From Actinoplanes derwentensis (lineage in GTDB: Bacteria > Actinomycetota > Actinomycetes > Mycobacteriales > Micromonosporaceae), in contig NZ_LT629758.1 in NCBI RefSeq assembly GCF_900104725.1, positions 7,526,001 through 7,590,000 of the forward strand: a DNA stretch of 64,000 nucleotides, in the 5' to 3' direction. Below the pieces are notes generated by a model, which was given only the letters and a program-made list of their open reading frames with translations, made no database searches and had not been told where the DNA came from. Below are positions 27,457 through 36,200 of this stretch, piece after piece. The position numbers were made by a program, and so were the translations under genes. Numbering within the stretch: the first letter of the stretch is position 1; every line of letters starts with the position of its first letter.

Positions 27457-27965
27457 CGTGCCCCTCCCATCGAGATGTGCCGGTCGCCGACCAGGGCACG
27501 CAGTTTGCTGAGGGCCCGGGACGCCTGACTGGCCACCGTGCCGGGCCGGCAGCCGAGCAACTCGGCGGTCTCCTCGACGCTGCGGTCCTCCAGGTAGCGC
27601 ATCACCAGCACGGCGCGCTGGCGGTCGGGTAGTGACAGCAGCGCCTCCCGGACCGCGAGCCGGTCGGCGACGTCCTGATCGTGACGGTGCTCCGCGGGGC
27701 GTTCCGGCACGTCGGCAACGGTCACCTCGTTGCGGTGGCCGGCTCGGCGCCAGGCCGATATCCGGTCGTTGTAGATGATTCTTCGTACGTACGCCTCCGC
27801 GTCGGAGTGGATGCGGGGCCATCGTGCGTATGCCTTGGCCAGTGCGCCCTGGACCAGATCCTGCGCGGCTTCCGGGTCGCCGGTCAGCGCGTGCGCGATC
27901 CGGAGCAGTGTCTGCCCCCGGGCCGCGACGAACGCGGTGAACTCGTCTTCGAGTGACTGCCTCAC
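27453..27965 (-). CDS. SigE-family (ECF-like) RNA polymerase sigma factor
   Basis: 170 residues from GTG 27965. SigE/SigL-type actinobacterial sigma: FTAFVAARGQTLLRIAHALTG, VQGALAKAYARWPRIHSDA, YVRRIIYNDRISAWRR, then region 4 LSLPDRQRAVLVMRYLEDRS and TVASQASRALSKLRALV. Translationally coupled to the beta-propeller membrane protein, which probably controls it. The region between the regulator and the Ig-like gene is short (about 100 bp). Confidence 0.88.
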   Translation of the reverse strand: MRQSLEDEFTAFVAARGQTLLRIAHALTGDPEAAQDLVQGALAKAYARWPRIHSDAEAYVRRIIYNDRISAWRRAGHRNEVTVADVPERPAEHRHDQDVADRLAVREALLSLPDRQRAVLVMRYLEDRSVEETAELLGCRPGTVASQASRALSKLRALVGDRHISMGGAR

Positions 27966-28066
27966 TGATCACCTCCGACGGGTCAGACGCGCCAGGGATC
28001 GGAATCTTTGCATGCATCGGCTGAACGGCTGGTGACGTCGAAACGGTAGCGTTCTACGCTGCGAGC

Positions 28067-28804
28067 GTGATCTCCGTACGCAATCGGGCCCTTGCCGCTC
28101 TTCTCACCCTCACCCCTGCCGCCGGGCTGCTCGTCGGCTCGCCCGCGCAGGCCGCCGACCTGGCCATCACCGTCAAGTCGGTCTCGCTCAGCAAGAGCAC
28201 CCTCGTGCTCGGCTCCAAGGCCGGTTGCAGTTCGGTCGTCTTCACCGCTGTGCTCAGTGCCCCGCTGCCCACCGGAGGCGAGATCTTCAGCGGGGTCGGC
28301 GTCGACATCGAGACCCCGAGCGGTGACAACGCCGGCATCGGCGGAGCGATCACCCAGGTCGGGTCGACGGCCACCTACAAGGGGCCGATCTCCTTCTGCG
28401 GCAGCGGCCCGGCCGGCCGGTACACCGCGCTTGTCTACGGGGTCGTGGCCGACAAGAGCGGGGATTTCCAGACCACCAACGTCGTCAGCAAGTCGATCTA
28501 CCTCAAGCGGCCGTCGTCGCTGACCCTGAACGCCACGCCCGAGCCGGTGGTCAAGGGCAAGAAGCTCACCGCCAAGGGCACGCTCAAGGTCAACGGCAAG
28601 GTCCTTTCCGGTACGCCCGTCAAGATCTATTTCAAGGCGGCCGGCGCTAGCGTCTACACCTACAAGGGCACTGCCAAGACCAACGCCAAGGGCGTCTACA
28701 CCAAGGCGTTCACCGCTACCAAGAGCGGCGTCTGGAAGGCCGTCTACGCGGGCGGTAACGCGCGCAACGCCGCCTCCGCAGTCGACGCGGTGGCGGTGAA
28801 GTAG
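28067..28804 (+). CDS. Secreted Ig-like/bacterial surface domain protein
   Basis: 245 residues from GTG 28067. The N-terminus has a Sec signal peptide (NRALAALLTLTPAAGLLVGS, cleavage after AQA). One beta-rich domain contains two Cys (KAGCSSVVF and SFCGSGPAG, possible disulfide). A Lys-rich C-terminal domain (KGKKLTAKGTLKVNGKVLSG, TYKGTAKTNAKGVYTKAF) resembles the carbohydrate-binding/Ig-like repeats found in actinobacterial secreted proteins. No anchor is visible; function unknown. Confidence 0.8.
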   Translation: MISVRNRALAALLTLTPAAGLLVGSPAQAADLAITVKSVSLSKSTLVLGSKAGCSSVVFTAVLSAPLPTGGEIFSGVGVDIETPSGDNAGIGGAITQVGSTATYKGPISFCGSGPAGRYTALVYGVVADKSGDFQTTNVVSKSIYLKRPSSLTLNATPEPVVKGKKLTAKGTLKVNGKVLSGTPVKIYFKAAGASVYTYKGTAKTNAKGVYTKAFTATKSGVWKAVYAGGNARNAASAVDAVAVK

Positions 28805-28818
28805 GCACACTTCAGAGT

Positions 28819-29283
28819 ATGTTCGTCATCGAGACGCCGATCGGTCCGCTCGGAGTGGTCGCCGACGGCCCGGCCGTGGTGAGCGTGCGCTTCGCCGCCT
28901 TCGCCACCCGGCCGGACCCGGATGCCGATCATCCGGCCCTCGATCAGCTCCGGGACTACTTCGCCGGCGGGCTGACCGATTTCACCGTGCCGTTCGAGCT
29001 GCGCGGCGGGTCGGAGTTCGAACGGGCGGTCTGGGGCGAGATCGCCAAGATCCCTTACGGCGAGACGATCACGTACGGCGCGATCGCCACCGCCCTGGGT
29101 GACCCCGGCGCCGCCCGCGCGGTGGGCACGGCCTGCAACCACAACCCGGTCCCGGTGATCGTGCCGTGTCATCGGGTGGTCGGTGCCGGCAACAAGATGG
29201 TCGGTTTCGGCGGCGGCCTGGACCGCAAACGCATCCTGCTGGAGTTGGAGGCAGCGGTCGCCTTCCAGCGGGCCTGGAGCTGA
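28819..29283 (+). CDS. ogt: Methylated-DNA-protein-cysteine methyltransferase
   Basis: 154 residues. The active-site block VPVIVPCHRVVGAGNKMVGFG contains the acceptor Cys in PCHRV. Upstream, FERAVWGEIAKIPYGETITYG, GDPGAARAVGTACNHNP and the C-terminal DRKRILLELEA are the standard family segments. It removes the methyl group from O6-methylguanine and is inactivated. It lies 14 bp after the Ig-like gene and is followed by a shared terminator. Confidence 0.93.
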   Translation: MFVIETPIGPLGVVADGPAVVSVRFAAFATRPDPDADHPALDQLRDYFAGGLTDFTVPFELRGGSEFERAVWGEIAKIPYGETITYGAIATALGDPGAARAVGTACNHNPVPVIVPCHRVVGAGNKMVGFGGGLDRKRILLELEAAVAFQRAWS

Positions 29284-29320
29284 AGAAGGCCGGCTCATCG
29301 TCAGTGAGCCGGCCTTCTTC
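29282..29320. terminator. Bidirectional terminator between ogt and ino1
   Basis: A 16-bp perfect stem (GAAGAAGGCCGGCTCA) with a 7-base loop. TTCTTC follows on the plus strand. Confidence 0.85.
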
Positions 29321-29348
29321 TTCATTACGGGTTCAGCTTCTCCGCACT

Positions 29349-30428
29349 TCAGCGCTCGATGTCGCCCTTGATGAAGGCCTCGACGGACGCGTGGGCGTCG
29401 TGGTCGCTGTACTGCACCGGCGGGGACTTCATGAAGTAGGACGACGCCGACAGGATCGGGCCGCCGACACCACGGTCCTTGGCGATCTTCGCGGCGCGGA
29501 CCGCGTCGATGATCACGCCGGCCGAGTTCGGCGAGTCCCACACCTCGAGCTTGAGCTCGGCGTTCAGCGGGGTGTCACCGAAGGAACGACCTTCCAAGCG
29601 GATGTACGCCCACTTACGGTCGTCGAGCCACGGCACGTGGTCGGACGGGCCGATGTGCACGTCGCTCTTGATCATCTCGTGCGGGATCTGCGAGGTCACC
29701 GACTGGGTCTTCGAGATCTTCTTGGAGACCAGACGGTTGCGCTCCAGCATGTTCATGAAGTCCATGTTGCCGCCGAAGTTCAGCTGGTAAGTGCGCAGCA
29801 GCTCGACACCACGGTCTTCGAACAGCTTCGCCAGCGCGCGGTGCACGATGGTGGCGCCGACCTGGCTCTTGATGTCGTCACCGACGATCGGCACGCCCGC
29901 GTCCTGGAACTTCTTCGCCCAGACCGGGTCCGAGGCGATGAAGACCGGCAGTGCGTTGACAAACGCCACGTTCGCGTCGATCGCGGCCTGCGCGTAGAAC
30001 TTGTCGGCCTCCTCGGAGCCCACCGGTAGGTAGGAGACCAGGACGTCGACCTCGGCGTCCTTCAGGGCCTGCACGATGTCGACCGGCTCGGCCGTCGACT
30101 CCTCGATGATCTCCCGGTAGTACGTGCCCAGACCGTCGAAGGTCGGGCCGCGCTGCACGGTGACGCCGGTCGGCGGCACATCGGTCAGCTTGATGGTGTT
30201 GTTCTCGCTGGCGACGATCGCCTCGCTGAGGTCCATGCCGACCTTCTTGGCGTCCACATCGAACGCCGCGACGAACTTCACGTCGGACACGTGGTAGTCG
30301 CCGAAGGTCACGTGCATGAGACCCGGGACGCGGTCGTTGGGGTCGGCGTCTTTGTAGTACTCCACGCCCTGGACTAGGGACGAGGCGCAGTTACCCACAC
30401 CGACGATGGCGACGCGGACGGAGCCCAT
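29349..30428 (-). CDS. ino1: Inositol-3-phosphate synthase
   Basis: 359 residues from ATG 30428 (AAGGAGG upstream). It converts glucose-6-phosphate to inositol-3-phosphate, needed for mycothiol and phosphatidylinositol. NAD-binding [20 protein letters not shown], then [57 protein letters not shown] and [20 protein letters not shown] identify the family. It is followed on the same strand by no other gene. The PadR gene immediately upstream overlaps the alternative start, so the two are probably co-transcribed. Confidence 0.95.
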   Translation of the reverse strand: MGSVRVAIVGVGNCASSLVQGVEYYKDADPNDRVPGLMHVTFGDYHVSDVKFVAAFDVDAKKVGMDLSEAIVASENNTIKLTDVPPTGVTVQRGPTFDGLGTYYREIIEESTAEPVDIVQALKDAEVDVLVSYLPVGSEEADKFYAQAAIDANVAFVNALPVFIASDPVWAKKFQDAGVPIVGDDIKSQVGATIVHRALAKLFEDRGVELLRTYQLNFGGNMDFMNMLERNRLVSKKISKTQSVTSQIPHEMIKSDVHIGPSDHVPWLDDRKWAYIRLEGRSFGDTPLNAELKLEVWDSPNSAGVIIDAVRAAKIAKDRGVGGPILSASSYFMKSPPVQYSDHDAHASVEAFIKGDIER

Positions 30429-30448
30429 CGCGTTTGCCTCCTTGTTCA

Positions 30449-31105
30449 TCACGGCCGGTCCTGGTGGGGACGCGGTGTTTCTGGGGAAGCCGCCCCGGTC
30501 GGCGGGCCGACAGCGGGAGCGGGGTTCGGAGCGCCGGCGAGACCGGCGCGATTGCGGAAGGCAGGAGTGCGCCCGGAGCGCTCGTTGGTGATCAGTTCCT
30601 CCAGCCAGCGGACCTCGCGCTCGCACGCCTCGAGCCCGTGACGCTGGAGCTCCAGGGTGTAGGCGTCGAGCCGGTCGGCGGCCCGGGCGAGGATCTCGCG
30701 CAGGCCCTCGCGCCGCTCCTCGATGCGCCTGCGGCGGCCCTCGAGGATGCGCAGCCGGGTGGCGGGGTCGGTGCGGGAGAAGAAGGTGAAGTGCACACCG
30801 AAGCCGGTGTCGTCATACGTCTCCGGGCCGGCCTGGGTCAGCAGATCGGCGAAGTGCTCTTTGCCCTCGGCCGTGATCTTGTAGACGACCCGTCCCCGTT
30901 TGCTGGTCATCGGGGGAATGATGCTGATCTCGGCCTCGGCCTCACTGATCCAGCCGGCGAGCTTCAGCCGCTTCAAAGTGGGGTAAAGAGTGCCATAACT
31001 GATCGCGGCCCGGAGTGTGCCGAGCTTGGTGGCCAGCTCCTTGCGGAGCTCGTAACCGTGCATCGGGGCCTCCTGAAGGAGACCGAGGATCGCCATGTCC
31101 AACAT
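30449..31105 (-). CDS. PadR-family transcriptional regulator
   Basis: 218 residues. The winged-helix domain is [40 protein letters not shown] and [21 protein letters not shown] long coiled C-terminal region follows ([31 protein letters not shown]), then a Pro/Ala-rich tail. Same strand as ino1, 20 bp upstream; mycobacteria have the same order (Rv0047c-Rv0046c). A perfect PadR-type operator lies 25 bp upstream of the start, so autoregulation is likely, with possible control of ino1. Confidence 0.92.
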   Translation of the reverse strand: MLDMAILGLLQEAPMHGYELRKELATKLGTLRAAISYGTLYPTLKRLKLAGWISEAEAEISIIPPMTSKRGRVVYKITAEGKEHFADLLTQAGPETYDDTGFGVHFTFFSRTDPATRLRILEGRRRRIEERREGLREILARAADRLDAYTLELQRHGLEACEREVRWLEELITNERSGRTPAFRNRAGLAGAPNPAPAVGPPTGAASPETPRPHQDRP

Positions 31106-31129
31106 TGGCCCTCCCTCGAATCATGTCCC

Positions 31130-31150
31130 GATGTATCGGCCCGATACATC
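31130..31150. promoter_or_regulatory. PadR operator
   Basis: A perfect 10-bp inverted repeat around one central base (arm GATGTATCGG). It contains ATGT and ACAT half-sites separated by 11 bases, close to the PadR consensus ATGT-N8-ACAT. It lies between the PadR start and the divergent DUF5318 gene. Confidence 0.8.
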
Positions 31151-31263
31151 GCAACGGTAAATCGGGGCCGTCCGACGTGCAAGTCGGCGCGTCTGCGCAG
31201 TCGACGCGCCACGCTGAGTGATGGCGGTCGCCGGGGGCGCGGGGACCGCGTAGTCTCTTCGCC

Positions 31264-31728
31264 ATGCGCACGCAGCGGCAGACAGTCGACTACTCGCTAC
31301 AGAGGCGAGTGGTCCTGCGTGACGTTCGAAACGGCCGGATCGGCACGCTCGAGGTGTGCGACGCGTCTCCTTACTTGCGAAACGCGGCGACCTTCCACGG
31401 CGAGCCGACCGAAGTCCGGTGCCCGATCTGCCGCCGGGAAAACCTGACGCTGGTGCACTACGTCTATGGCGACGAACTCAAGCAGTCCGCTGGTCAGGCC
31501 CGGAAACTGGCCGAGCTGCCCAGTCTGGCGATGACTCTGCGTGAGTTTCAGGTCTTCGTGGTCGAGGTGTGCCGCTCGTGCTCGTGGAACCACCTCATCG
31601 AGAGGTTCGTGCTCGGCCGTGACGGCCTCACTACCGATGAGACATTGCAGACCGAAGCTATGGTCTCGTCCGGTGGTGGGGGATCCCGCCGGAATGGTCC
31701 GTCACACAGCGGGGAGGCCCGGCGATGA
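31264..31728 (+). CDS. DUF5318-type zinc-ribbon-like protein
   Basis: 154 residues. Residues 10-125 are conserved in actinobacteria: VLRDVRNGRIGTLEVCDASP, VRCPICRRENLTLVHYVYGD, and VFVVEVCRSCSWNHLIERFV. The CPIC and CRSC pairs form a probable zinc site. Synteny (Rv0049 next to PBP ponA1) supports the family name. Function unknown, possibly linked to wall synthesis. The C-terminal 25 residues are Gly/Ser/Arg-rich and vary. Confidence 0.8.
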   Translation: MRTQRQTVDYSLQRRVVLRDVRNGRIGTLEVCDASPYLRNAATFHGEPTEVRCPICRRENLTLVHYVYGDELKQSAGQARKLAELPSLAMTLREFQVFVVEVCRSCSWNHLIERFVLGRDGLTTDETLQTEAMVSSGGGGSRRNGPSHSGEARR

Positions 31729-31900
31729 ACCGGATCGATCCCGCTAACGTGTACCAGTTTGTGGCCGGTGTCCGGTCAATGCAGACAGATGACGAGGGGG
31801 CTGCCGGGACCGCAGCCCACAACGCCCGATCGAGGCGCAGTGTCAGGGCGGCCCTGCCGGGCCGTCGGGCCGCGCCCCCGCGACCGGTAGGTGTGAGGGA

Positions 31901-34564
31901 ATGAACGCGTACGGCGATCCGCAGAACGCACGAGCCCGGGCCAGAGTGCCCGGGCCGTCCGCTGCTTCCACGCCTGGCGACGAACCAGTCGACGATGGCC
32001 GGCCCGCTCCGGACGCCTACCGGCGTCCAGCCGGTGCCGCCTCGGTCGGTGGGCCGGGCCGGGCGTCGGTGGGTTCCGCTAGTCCGGGCCGGGCGTCGGT
32101 GGGCTCTGCCTCCGTCGGCTCCGCGAGCCCCGGCCGTGCCTCGGTGGCCCCAGCGGCCCCGGGACGCGCCGTGGTGGGGTCCGCCAGCCCAGGACGCGCC
32201 TCGGTGGGTGCGGCGCAGGTCGGCGGCCGTGCCTCGGTGGGCCCTCCGCCCATCGGCGGCCGGGCCTCCGTGTCACCCGGCGGCGGTGGGCCCGGCGGGC
32301 CAGGTGGTCCGCCCGGTGGTGGATCCGGCGGCTCGGGTGGTTCCGGCGGCCGTAAGCCCCGGAACAAGGCCGACAAGAAGCACCGGCGCGCCAACATCCT
32401 GACCGCGGCCGCGGCCGTGCTCGTCATCATGCTGGGCGTCGGCATCGTCGGCGGAACGTACTTCTTCGACGACATCAAGCTACCGCAGGCCGAGCCTGAG
32501 GCGCAGATGAACAAGATCCTCACCTCGACCAACAAGGTGCTGGAGCAGACCGGTTCACCGCGCATCAACGTGCCGCCGGACCAGATCAGCAAGGTGATGC
32601 AGGACGCCGTCGCCGCCGCTGAGGACAACAACTTCTGGGACCACGAGGGCATCGACTTCAAGGGCATCATGCGTGCCGCGTGGAACAACTTCACCGGCGG
32701 TGAGCTGCAGGGCGCCTCCACGATCACCCAGCAGTACGCCCGGCACGTCGCTGACGAGAAGGACATCAGCTACAGCCGCAAGCTCCGGGAAGCGGTCATC
32801 GCCCGCAAGCTGGAGTCGGAGTACAACAAGACCCAGATCATGGGCATGTACCTGAACTACATCGACCTCGGTCGTGGCAGGTACGGCGCGGAGTCGGCCG
32901 CGAACGGCTACTTCGGCACCTCGGTCATCAACGGGGCCAAGAAGCCGATCACCATCGAGCAGGCCGCGGTGCTCGCCTCCATCATCAAGCAGCCCTATGC
33001 CACCAGCACACACCAGGGATACGACCCGGCGAACAACCCGACGGGTGCCCTGGAGCGGTGGGAATACACCATGGGCAAGATGTACGAGATGGGGGCGATC
33101 ACCAAGGAGCAGTACGACGCCCGCAAGTACCCGAAGGCGCTCGCCCCGGCGAAGAGCAGCACGAACAACGTCGACGGCAAGCCGATCGGCATGGTCATGC
33201 GCCACGTGACCTACGAGCTGCACCAGCTCGGCATCACCGAGGAGATGCTGACCAAGGGTGGCTATACCGTCACCACCACGATCGTCCCGAAGGTACAGGC
33301 GGCAGCGGAGAAGGCCGGTTCCCGGCTGAGCAAGACCTCCCCGCTGTACAACCGGTCGAAGAAGATGCAGGCCGCGGTGATCGGTATCGACCCGAAGACC
33401 GGTGAGGTCCTCGGCATGTACGGCGGGGACAACCCGACCGGCACCGACTACGCCGGTTACATGTCCGGTAACGGCGAGGGTGTCCTGGACAACGCCGGCC
33501 AGTCGCCGGGCTCGACCTTCAAGATCTACACGCTGGCGGCCGGTCTGAAGGAGGACATCTCCTTCGACACGGTCTGGGACGGCACGAAGGAGCGGAACGG
33601 CGGCGGCAAGATCAGCAACGCCGGCGCATCCGACGCCAACACCTGTAACGGCAAGATCTCCTTCTGTGACCTGCGGACCGGCACGATCAAGTCCTACAAC
33701 TTCCCGTTCTACTGGATCGCCGACACCATCGGTCAGGACAAGGTCATCGAGGCGGCGCGAGACGCCGGCGTCCAGACCATGTGGACCGACGACGCCAAGA
33801 AGATCGACCTGAACGATGCCACCGCCGCCAAGATGAAGAGCAGCTTCGACAACGAGGTCGCGTTCGGTCAGTACCGCGTCGTTCCGCTGGAACACGCCGC
33901 GGGTGTGGCCACGATCGTCAACCAGGGCGTCAAGCACGACGCGCACTTCATCAAGTCGATCAGCCAGCGGGACTCCAAGACCGGTGCCAACAAGGTCATC
34001 TACACCGCTTCGCAGAAGGGCAAGCGGGTCTTCCCCGAAGACCAGATGGCCGGCCTGGCCGACGTGCTCAAGGAGATCGCGAAGAAGAAGCCGCTAGCCA
34101 ACGGCCGCCCGTCGATCGGTAAGAGTGGCACCTGGGAAATCAAGGTCGACGGCAAGAGCCTGAGCGGTGACACCTGGTTCGTCGGCGGCATCCCGCAGCT
34201 CGCGGCCACCGTCTGGGTCGGTGGCTCGCAGGGCCGTATCGCCTTGAAGGAGACGAACGACGAGAACATGTTCGGGTCCGGCACGCCGATGTCGATCTGG
34301 AAGGAATTCCTGGACACCTCCGCCGAGGCGATGAAGTGGGACAACGAATCCTTCCCGCCCGGTGTCAAGACCGGCCAGGACGACAAGGGCAACGGTGTCA
34401 AGCCGGTCGAGGTCGAGCTGCCGGCCCAGGACAACTCGCAATACTGCACGGCGTTGCCGGATGAGCCGATTTGTCAGACGACCGGTAACGATGACGATGA
34501 CGATGACACCGACACCGACGGTAACAACGGTGGTGGTAACGGCGGCGGCCCCGGCAACCGCTAG
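31901..34564 (+). CDS. ponA: Class A penicillin-binding protein (bifunctional PBP1)
   Basis: 887 residues. It polymerises and crosslinks peptidoglycan. Cytoplasmic N-terminus of about 160 residues built from RASVGSASPG-type repeats; one membrane helix (ANILTAAAAVLVIMLGVGIV); a GT51 glycosyltransferase (AAEDNNFWDHEGIDFKGIM, TITQQYAR); and a transpeptidase with SPGSTFKIYT (S-x-x-K), SYN in SYNFPFYW, and KSG in IGKSGTWE. The C-terminus is Asp/Asn/Gly-rich (NDDDDDDTDTDG). Equivalent to mycobacterial ponA1, same neighbour order. Start ATG with GTGAGGG upstream. Confidence 0.95.
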   Translation: MNAYGDPQNARARARVPGPSAASTPGDEPVDDGRPAPDAYRRPAGAASVGGPGRASVGSASPGRASVGSASVGSASPGRASVAPAAPGRAVVGSASPGRASVGAAQVGGRASVGPPPIGGRASVSPGGGGPGGPGGPPGGGSGGSGGSGGRKPRNKADKKHRRANILTAAAAVLVIMLGVGIVGGTYFFDDIKLPQAEPEAQMNKILTSTNKVLEQTGSPRINVPPDQISKVMQDAVAAAEDNNFWDHEGIDFKGIMRAAWNNFTGGELQGASTITQQYARHVADEKDISYSRKLREAVIARKLESEYNKTQIMGMYLNYIDLGRGRYGAESAANGYFGTSVINGAKKPITIEQAAVLASIIKQPYATSTHQGYDPANNPTGALERWEYTMGKMYEMGAITKEQYDARKYPKALAPAKSSTNNVDGKPIGMVMRHVTYELHQLGITEEMLTKGGYTVTTTIVPKVQAAAEKAGSRLSKTSPLYNRSKKMQAAVIGIDPKTGEVLGMYGGDNPTGTDYAGYMSGNGEGVLDNAGQSPGSTFKIYTLAAGLKEDISFDTVWDGTKERNGGGKISNAGASDANTCNGKISFCDLRTGTIKSYNFPFYWIADTIGQDKVIEAARDAGVQTMWTDDAKKIDLNDATAAKMKSSFDNEVAFGQYRVVPLEHAAGVATIVNQGVKHDAHFIKSISQRDSKTGANKVIYTASQKGKRVFPEDQMAGLADVLKEIAKKKPLANGRPSIGKSGTWEIKVDGKSLSGDTWFVGGIPQLAATVWVGGSQGRIALKETNDENMFGSGTPMSIWKEFLDTSAEAMKWDNESFPPGVKTGQDDKGNGVKPVEVELPAQDNSQYCTALPDEPICQTTGNDDDDDDTDTDGNNGGGNGGGPGNR

Positions 34565-34579
34565 CAACCCGTCCTGAAG

Positions 34580-34618
34580 AACGGCGCCCCTCCCGTACGG
34601 GAGGGGCGCCGTTTTCTC
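34580..34618 (+). terminator. Rho-independent terminator after ponA
   Basis: A 34-bp palindromic stem (arms AACGGCGCCCCTCCCGT and its complement) ending in GTTTTCT. Confidence 0.9.
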
Positions 34619-34672
34619 ATGAGGACCTGCCGGTCACCCCCGGCGGCCGCCGATGCGGCATGATGCCAAAGC

Positions 34673-36196
34673 ATGAGCGCGCAACCGCCCACCGAACGGC
34701 CTGACGTCTCGAGTGCCACCTCGGACGGATTCGTGCGGGGACTCTCCCAAGCCATCGGCGGGCCGCTCGGCGAACACGCGGTGCCACCGGAGACCCGGCC
34801 CGGGCGGTTCTGGACCGCGCCGCGGATCGTGATGGCGCTGGCCTGCCTGATCCTCGCCTTCTCCTGGGTGCAGAAGTCGCCCTGCATGGACGGCAACTGG
34901 CAGAACAACACCCAGTACACCCGGTACTGCTACACCGACGTGCTGGCGCTCTACTACGCCGAGGGCATCAACGAGGGCAAGGTTCCGTACAAGGACCACG
35001 CGGTGGAGTACCCGGTCGTCACCGGCTACTTCATGGGCGCGCTGGGGCTGCCGGTGCACGCGTACGGCGAGAAGAACCCCCAGATCAACCAGGGCAGCTG
35101 GTTCTACAACATCAACGCCCTGGTGCTCTCACTCCTCGCGGTCGCCGCCGTGGCGGTGGTACTCGCGCTGCGCCGCCGCCGCCCGTGGGACGCGGCGATC
35201 CTCGCGCTCTCCCCGATCGTGCTGTTCACCGCCACCATCAACTGGGACTACCTGGCGATCGGCCTGTTCGCCTTCGGTCTCTTCGCGTGGGTCCGGCAGC
35301 GGCCGATCCTGGCCGGAGTCCTCTTCGGTCTGGGCGGGGCGGCCAAACTGTGGCCGCTGTTCATCCTCGGGCCGATCCTCGTCCTGGCCCTGCGGAACGG
35401 CCGGCTGCGCCCGTTCATCAGCGCCTTCCTCGCCACCGGTGTCACCTGGCTGCTGGCCAACCTGCCGGTCATGGTGCTGTGGCACGAGAGCTGGCTGCGG
35501 TTCTTCCGGCTCAACTCGGAGCGGCCGATCGACTGGGGCACGTTCTGGTACATCGGGCGTTACCTGGACGGCAAGTGGAACTCCGGTGCGAGCGGCGACC
35601 AGGGCCCGTTCCAGTGGCTGAGTGATCACATCCCGACACTCAACATCCTGTCGTACGCCCTCTTCGCTCTGTGCTGCCTGGCGATCCTGCTGCTCGGGCT
35701 GCTCGCCCCGCGCCGCCCCCGGCTCAGCCAGCTCGCCTTCCTGGTGGTCGCGGCCTTCCTGCTCTTCAGCAAGGTCTGGTCCCAGCAGTACGTGCTCTGG
35801 CTCCTCCCGCTGATCGTTCTGGCCCGCCCGAAATGGGGCGCGATCCTGGCCTGGACCCTCGCCGAGATCGGGTACCTGGCCGCGTTCTACGCAGAGCTGA
35901 TCGGCGCCGGCGGCAAGTCGGTCATCCCGGAGGGCACCTTCGTGCTCGCCTCCACGTTGCGCCTGGTCACCGTCGCGGTCCTGGTCGGCCTGGTGGTGCG
36001 GGAGATCTGGCGGCCGGAACTCGACGACGTGCGGGTCAGTTACGACGGTGCCGACCCGGACGCCGGGCCCGTCGACGGCCCCGAACATCCCTGGGTCACC
36101 GGGTTGCGCCGGTTCTTCGGGATGGGACCCTCGGCGGAAGCGCCGCAGCCACCACCGCCGCCGGTCCATCAGGACGAACCAGCGCCGGTCGTCTAG
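34673..36196 (+). CDS. GT-C/GT87-like polyprenol-linked mannosyltransferase, membrane
   Basis: 507 residues with about nine to ten hydrophobic segments. The first extracytoplasmic loop holds a conserved acidic region (CYTDVLALYYAEGINEGKVP, DHAVEYPVVTGYFMGAL), typical of GT-C/DUF2029 enzymes that use a lipid-linked sugar. Later segments include KLWPLFILGPILVLAL and FSKVWSQQYVLWLLPLIVLA. Mycobacteria have a homologous protein beside ponA1 (Rv0051). The sugar donor and acceptor are not predictable. It ends 4 bp before the converging membrane protein. Confidence 0.85.
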   Translation: MSAQPPTERPDVSSATSDGFVRGLSQAIGGPLGEHAVPPETRPGRFWTAPRIVMALACLILAFSWVQKSPCMDGNWQNNTQYTRYCYTDVLALYYAEGINEGKVPYKDHAVEYPVVTGYFMGALGLPVHAYGEKNPQINQGSWFYNINALVLSLLAVAAVAVVLALRRRRPWDAAILALSPIVLFTATINWDYLAIGLFAFGLFAWVRQRPILAGVLFGLGGAAKLWPLFILGPILVLALRNGRLRPFISAFLATGVTWLLANLPVMVLWHESWLRFFRLNSERPIDWGTFWYIGRYLDGKWNSGASGDQGPFQWLSDHIPTLNILSYALFALCCLAILLLGLLAPRRPRLSQLAFLVVAAFLLFSKVWSQQYVLWLLPLIVLARPKWGAILAWTLAEIGYLAAFYAELIGAGGKSVIPEGTFVLASTLRLVTVAVLVGLVVREIWRPELDDVRVSYDGADPDAGPVDGPEHPWVTGLRRFFGMGPSAEAPQPPPPPVHQDEPAPVV

Positions 36197-36200
36197 GGCC

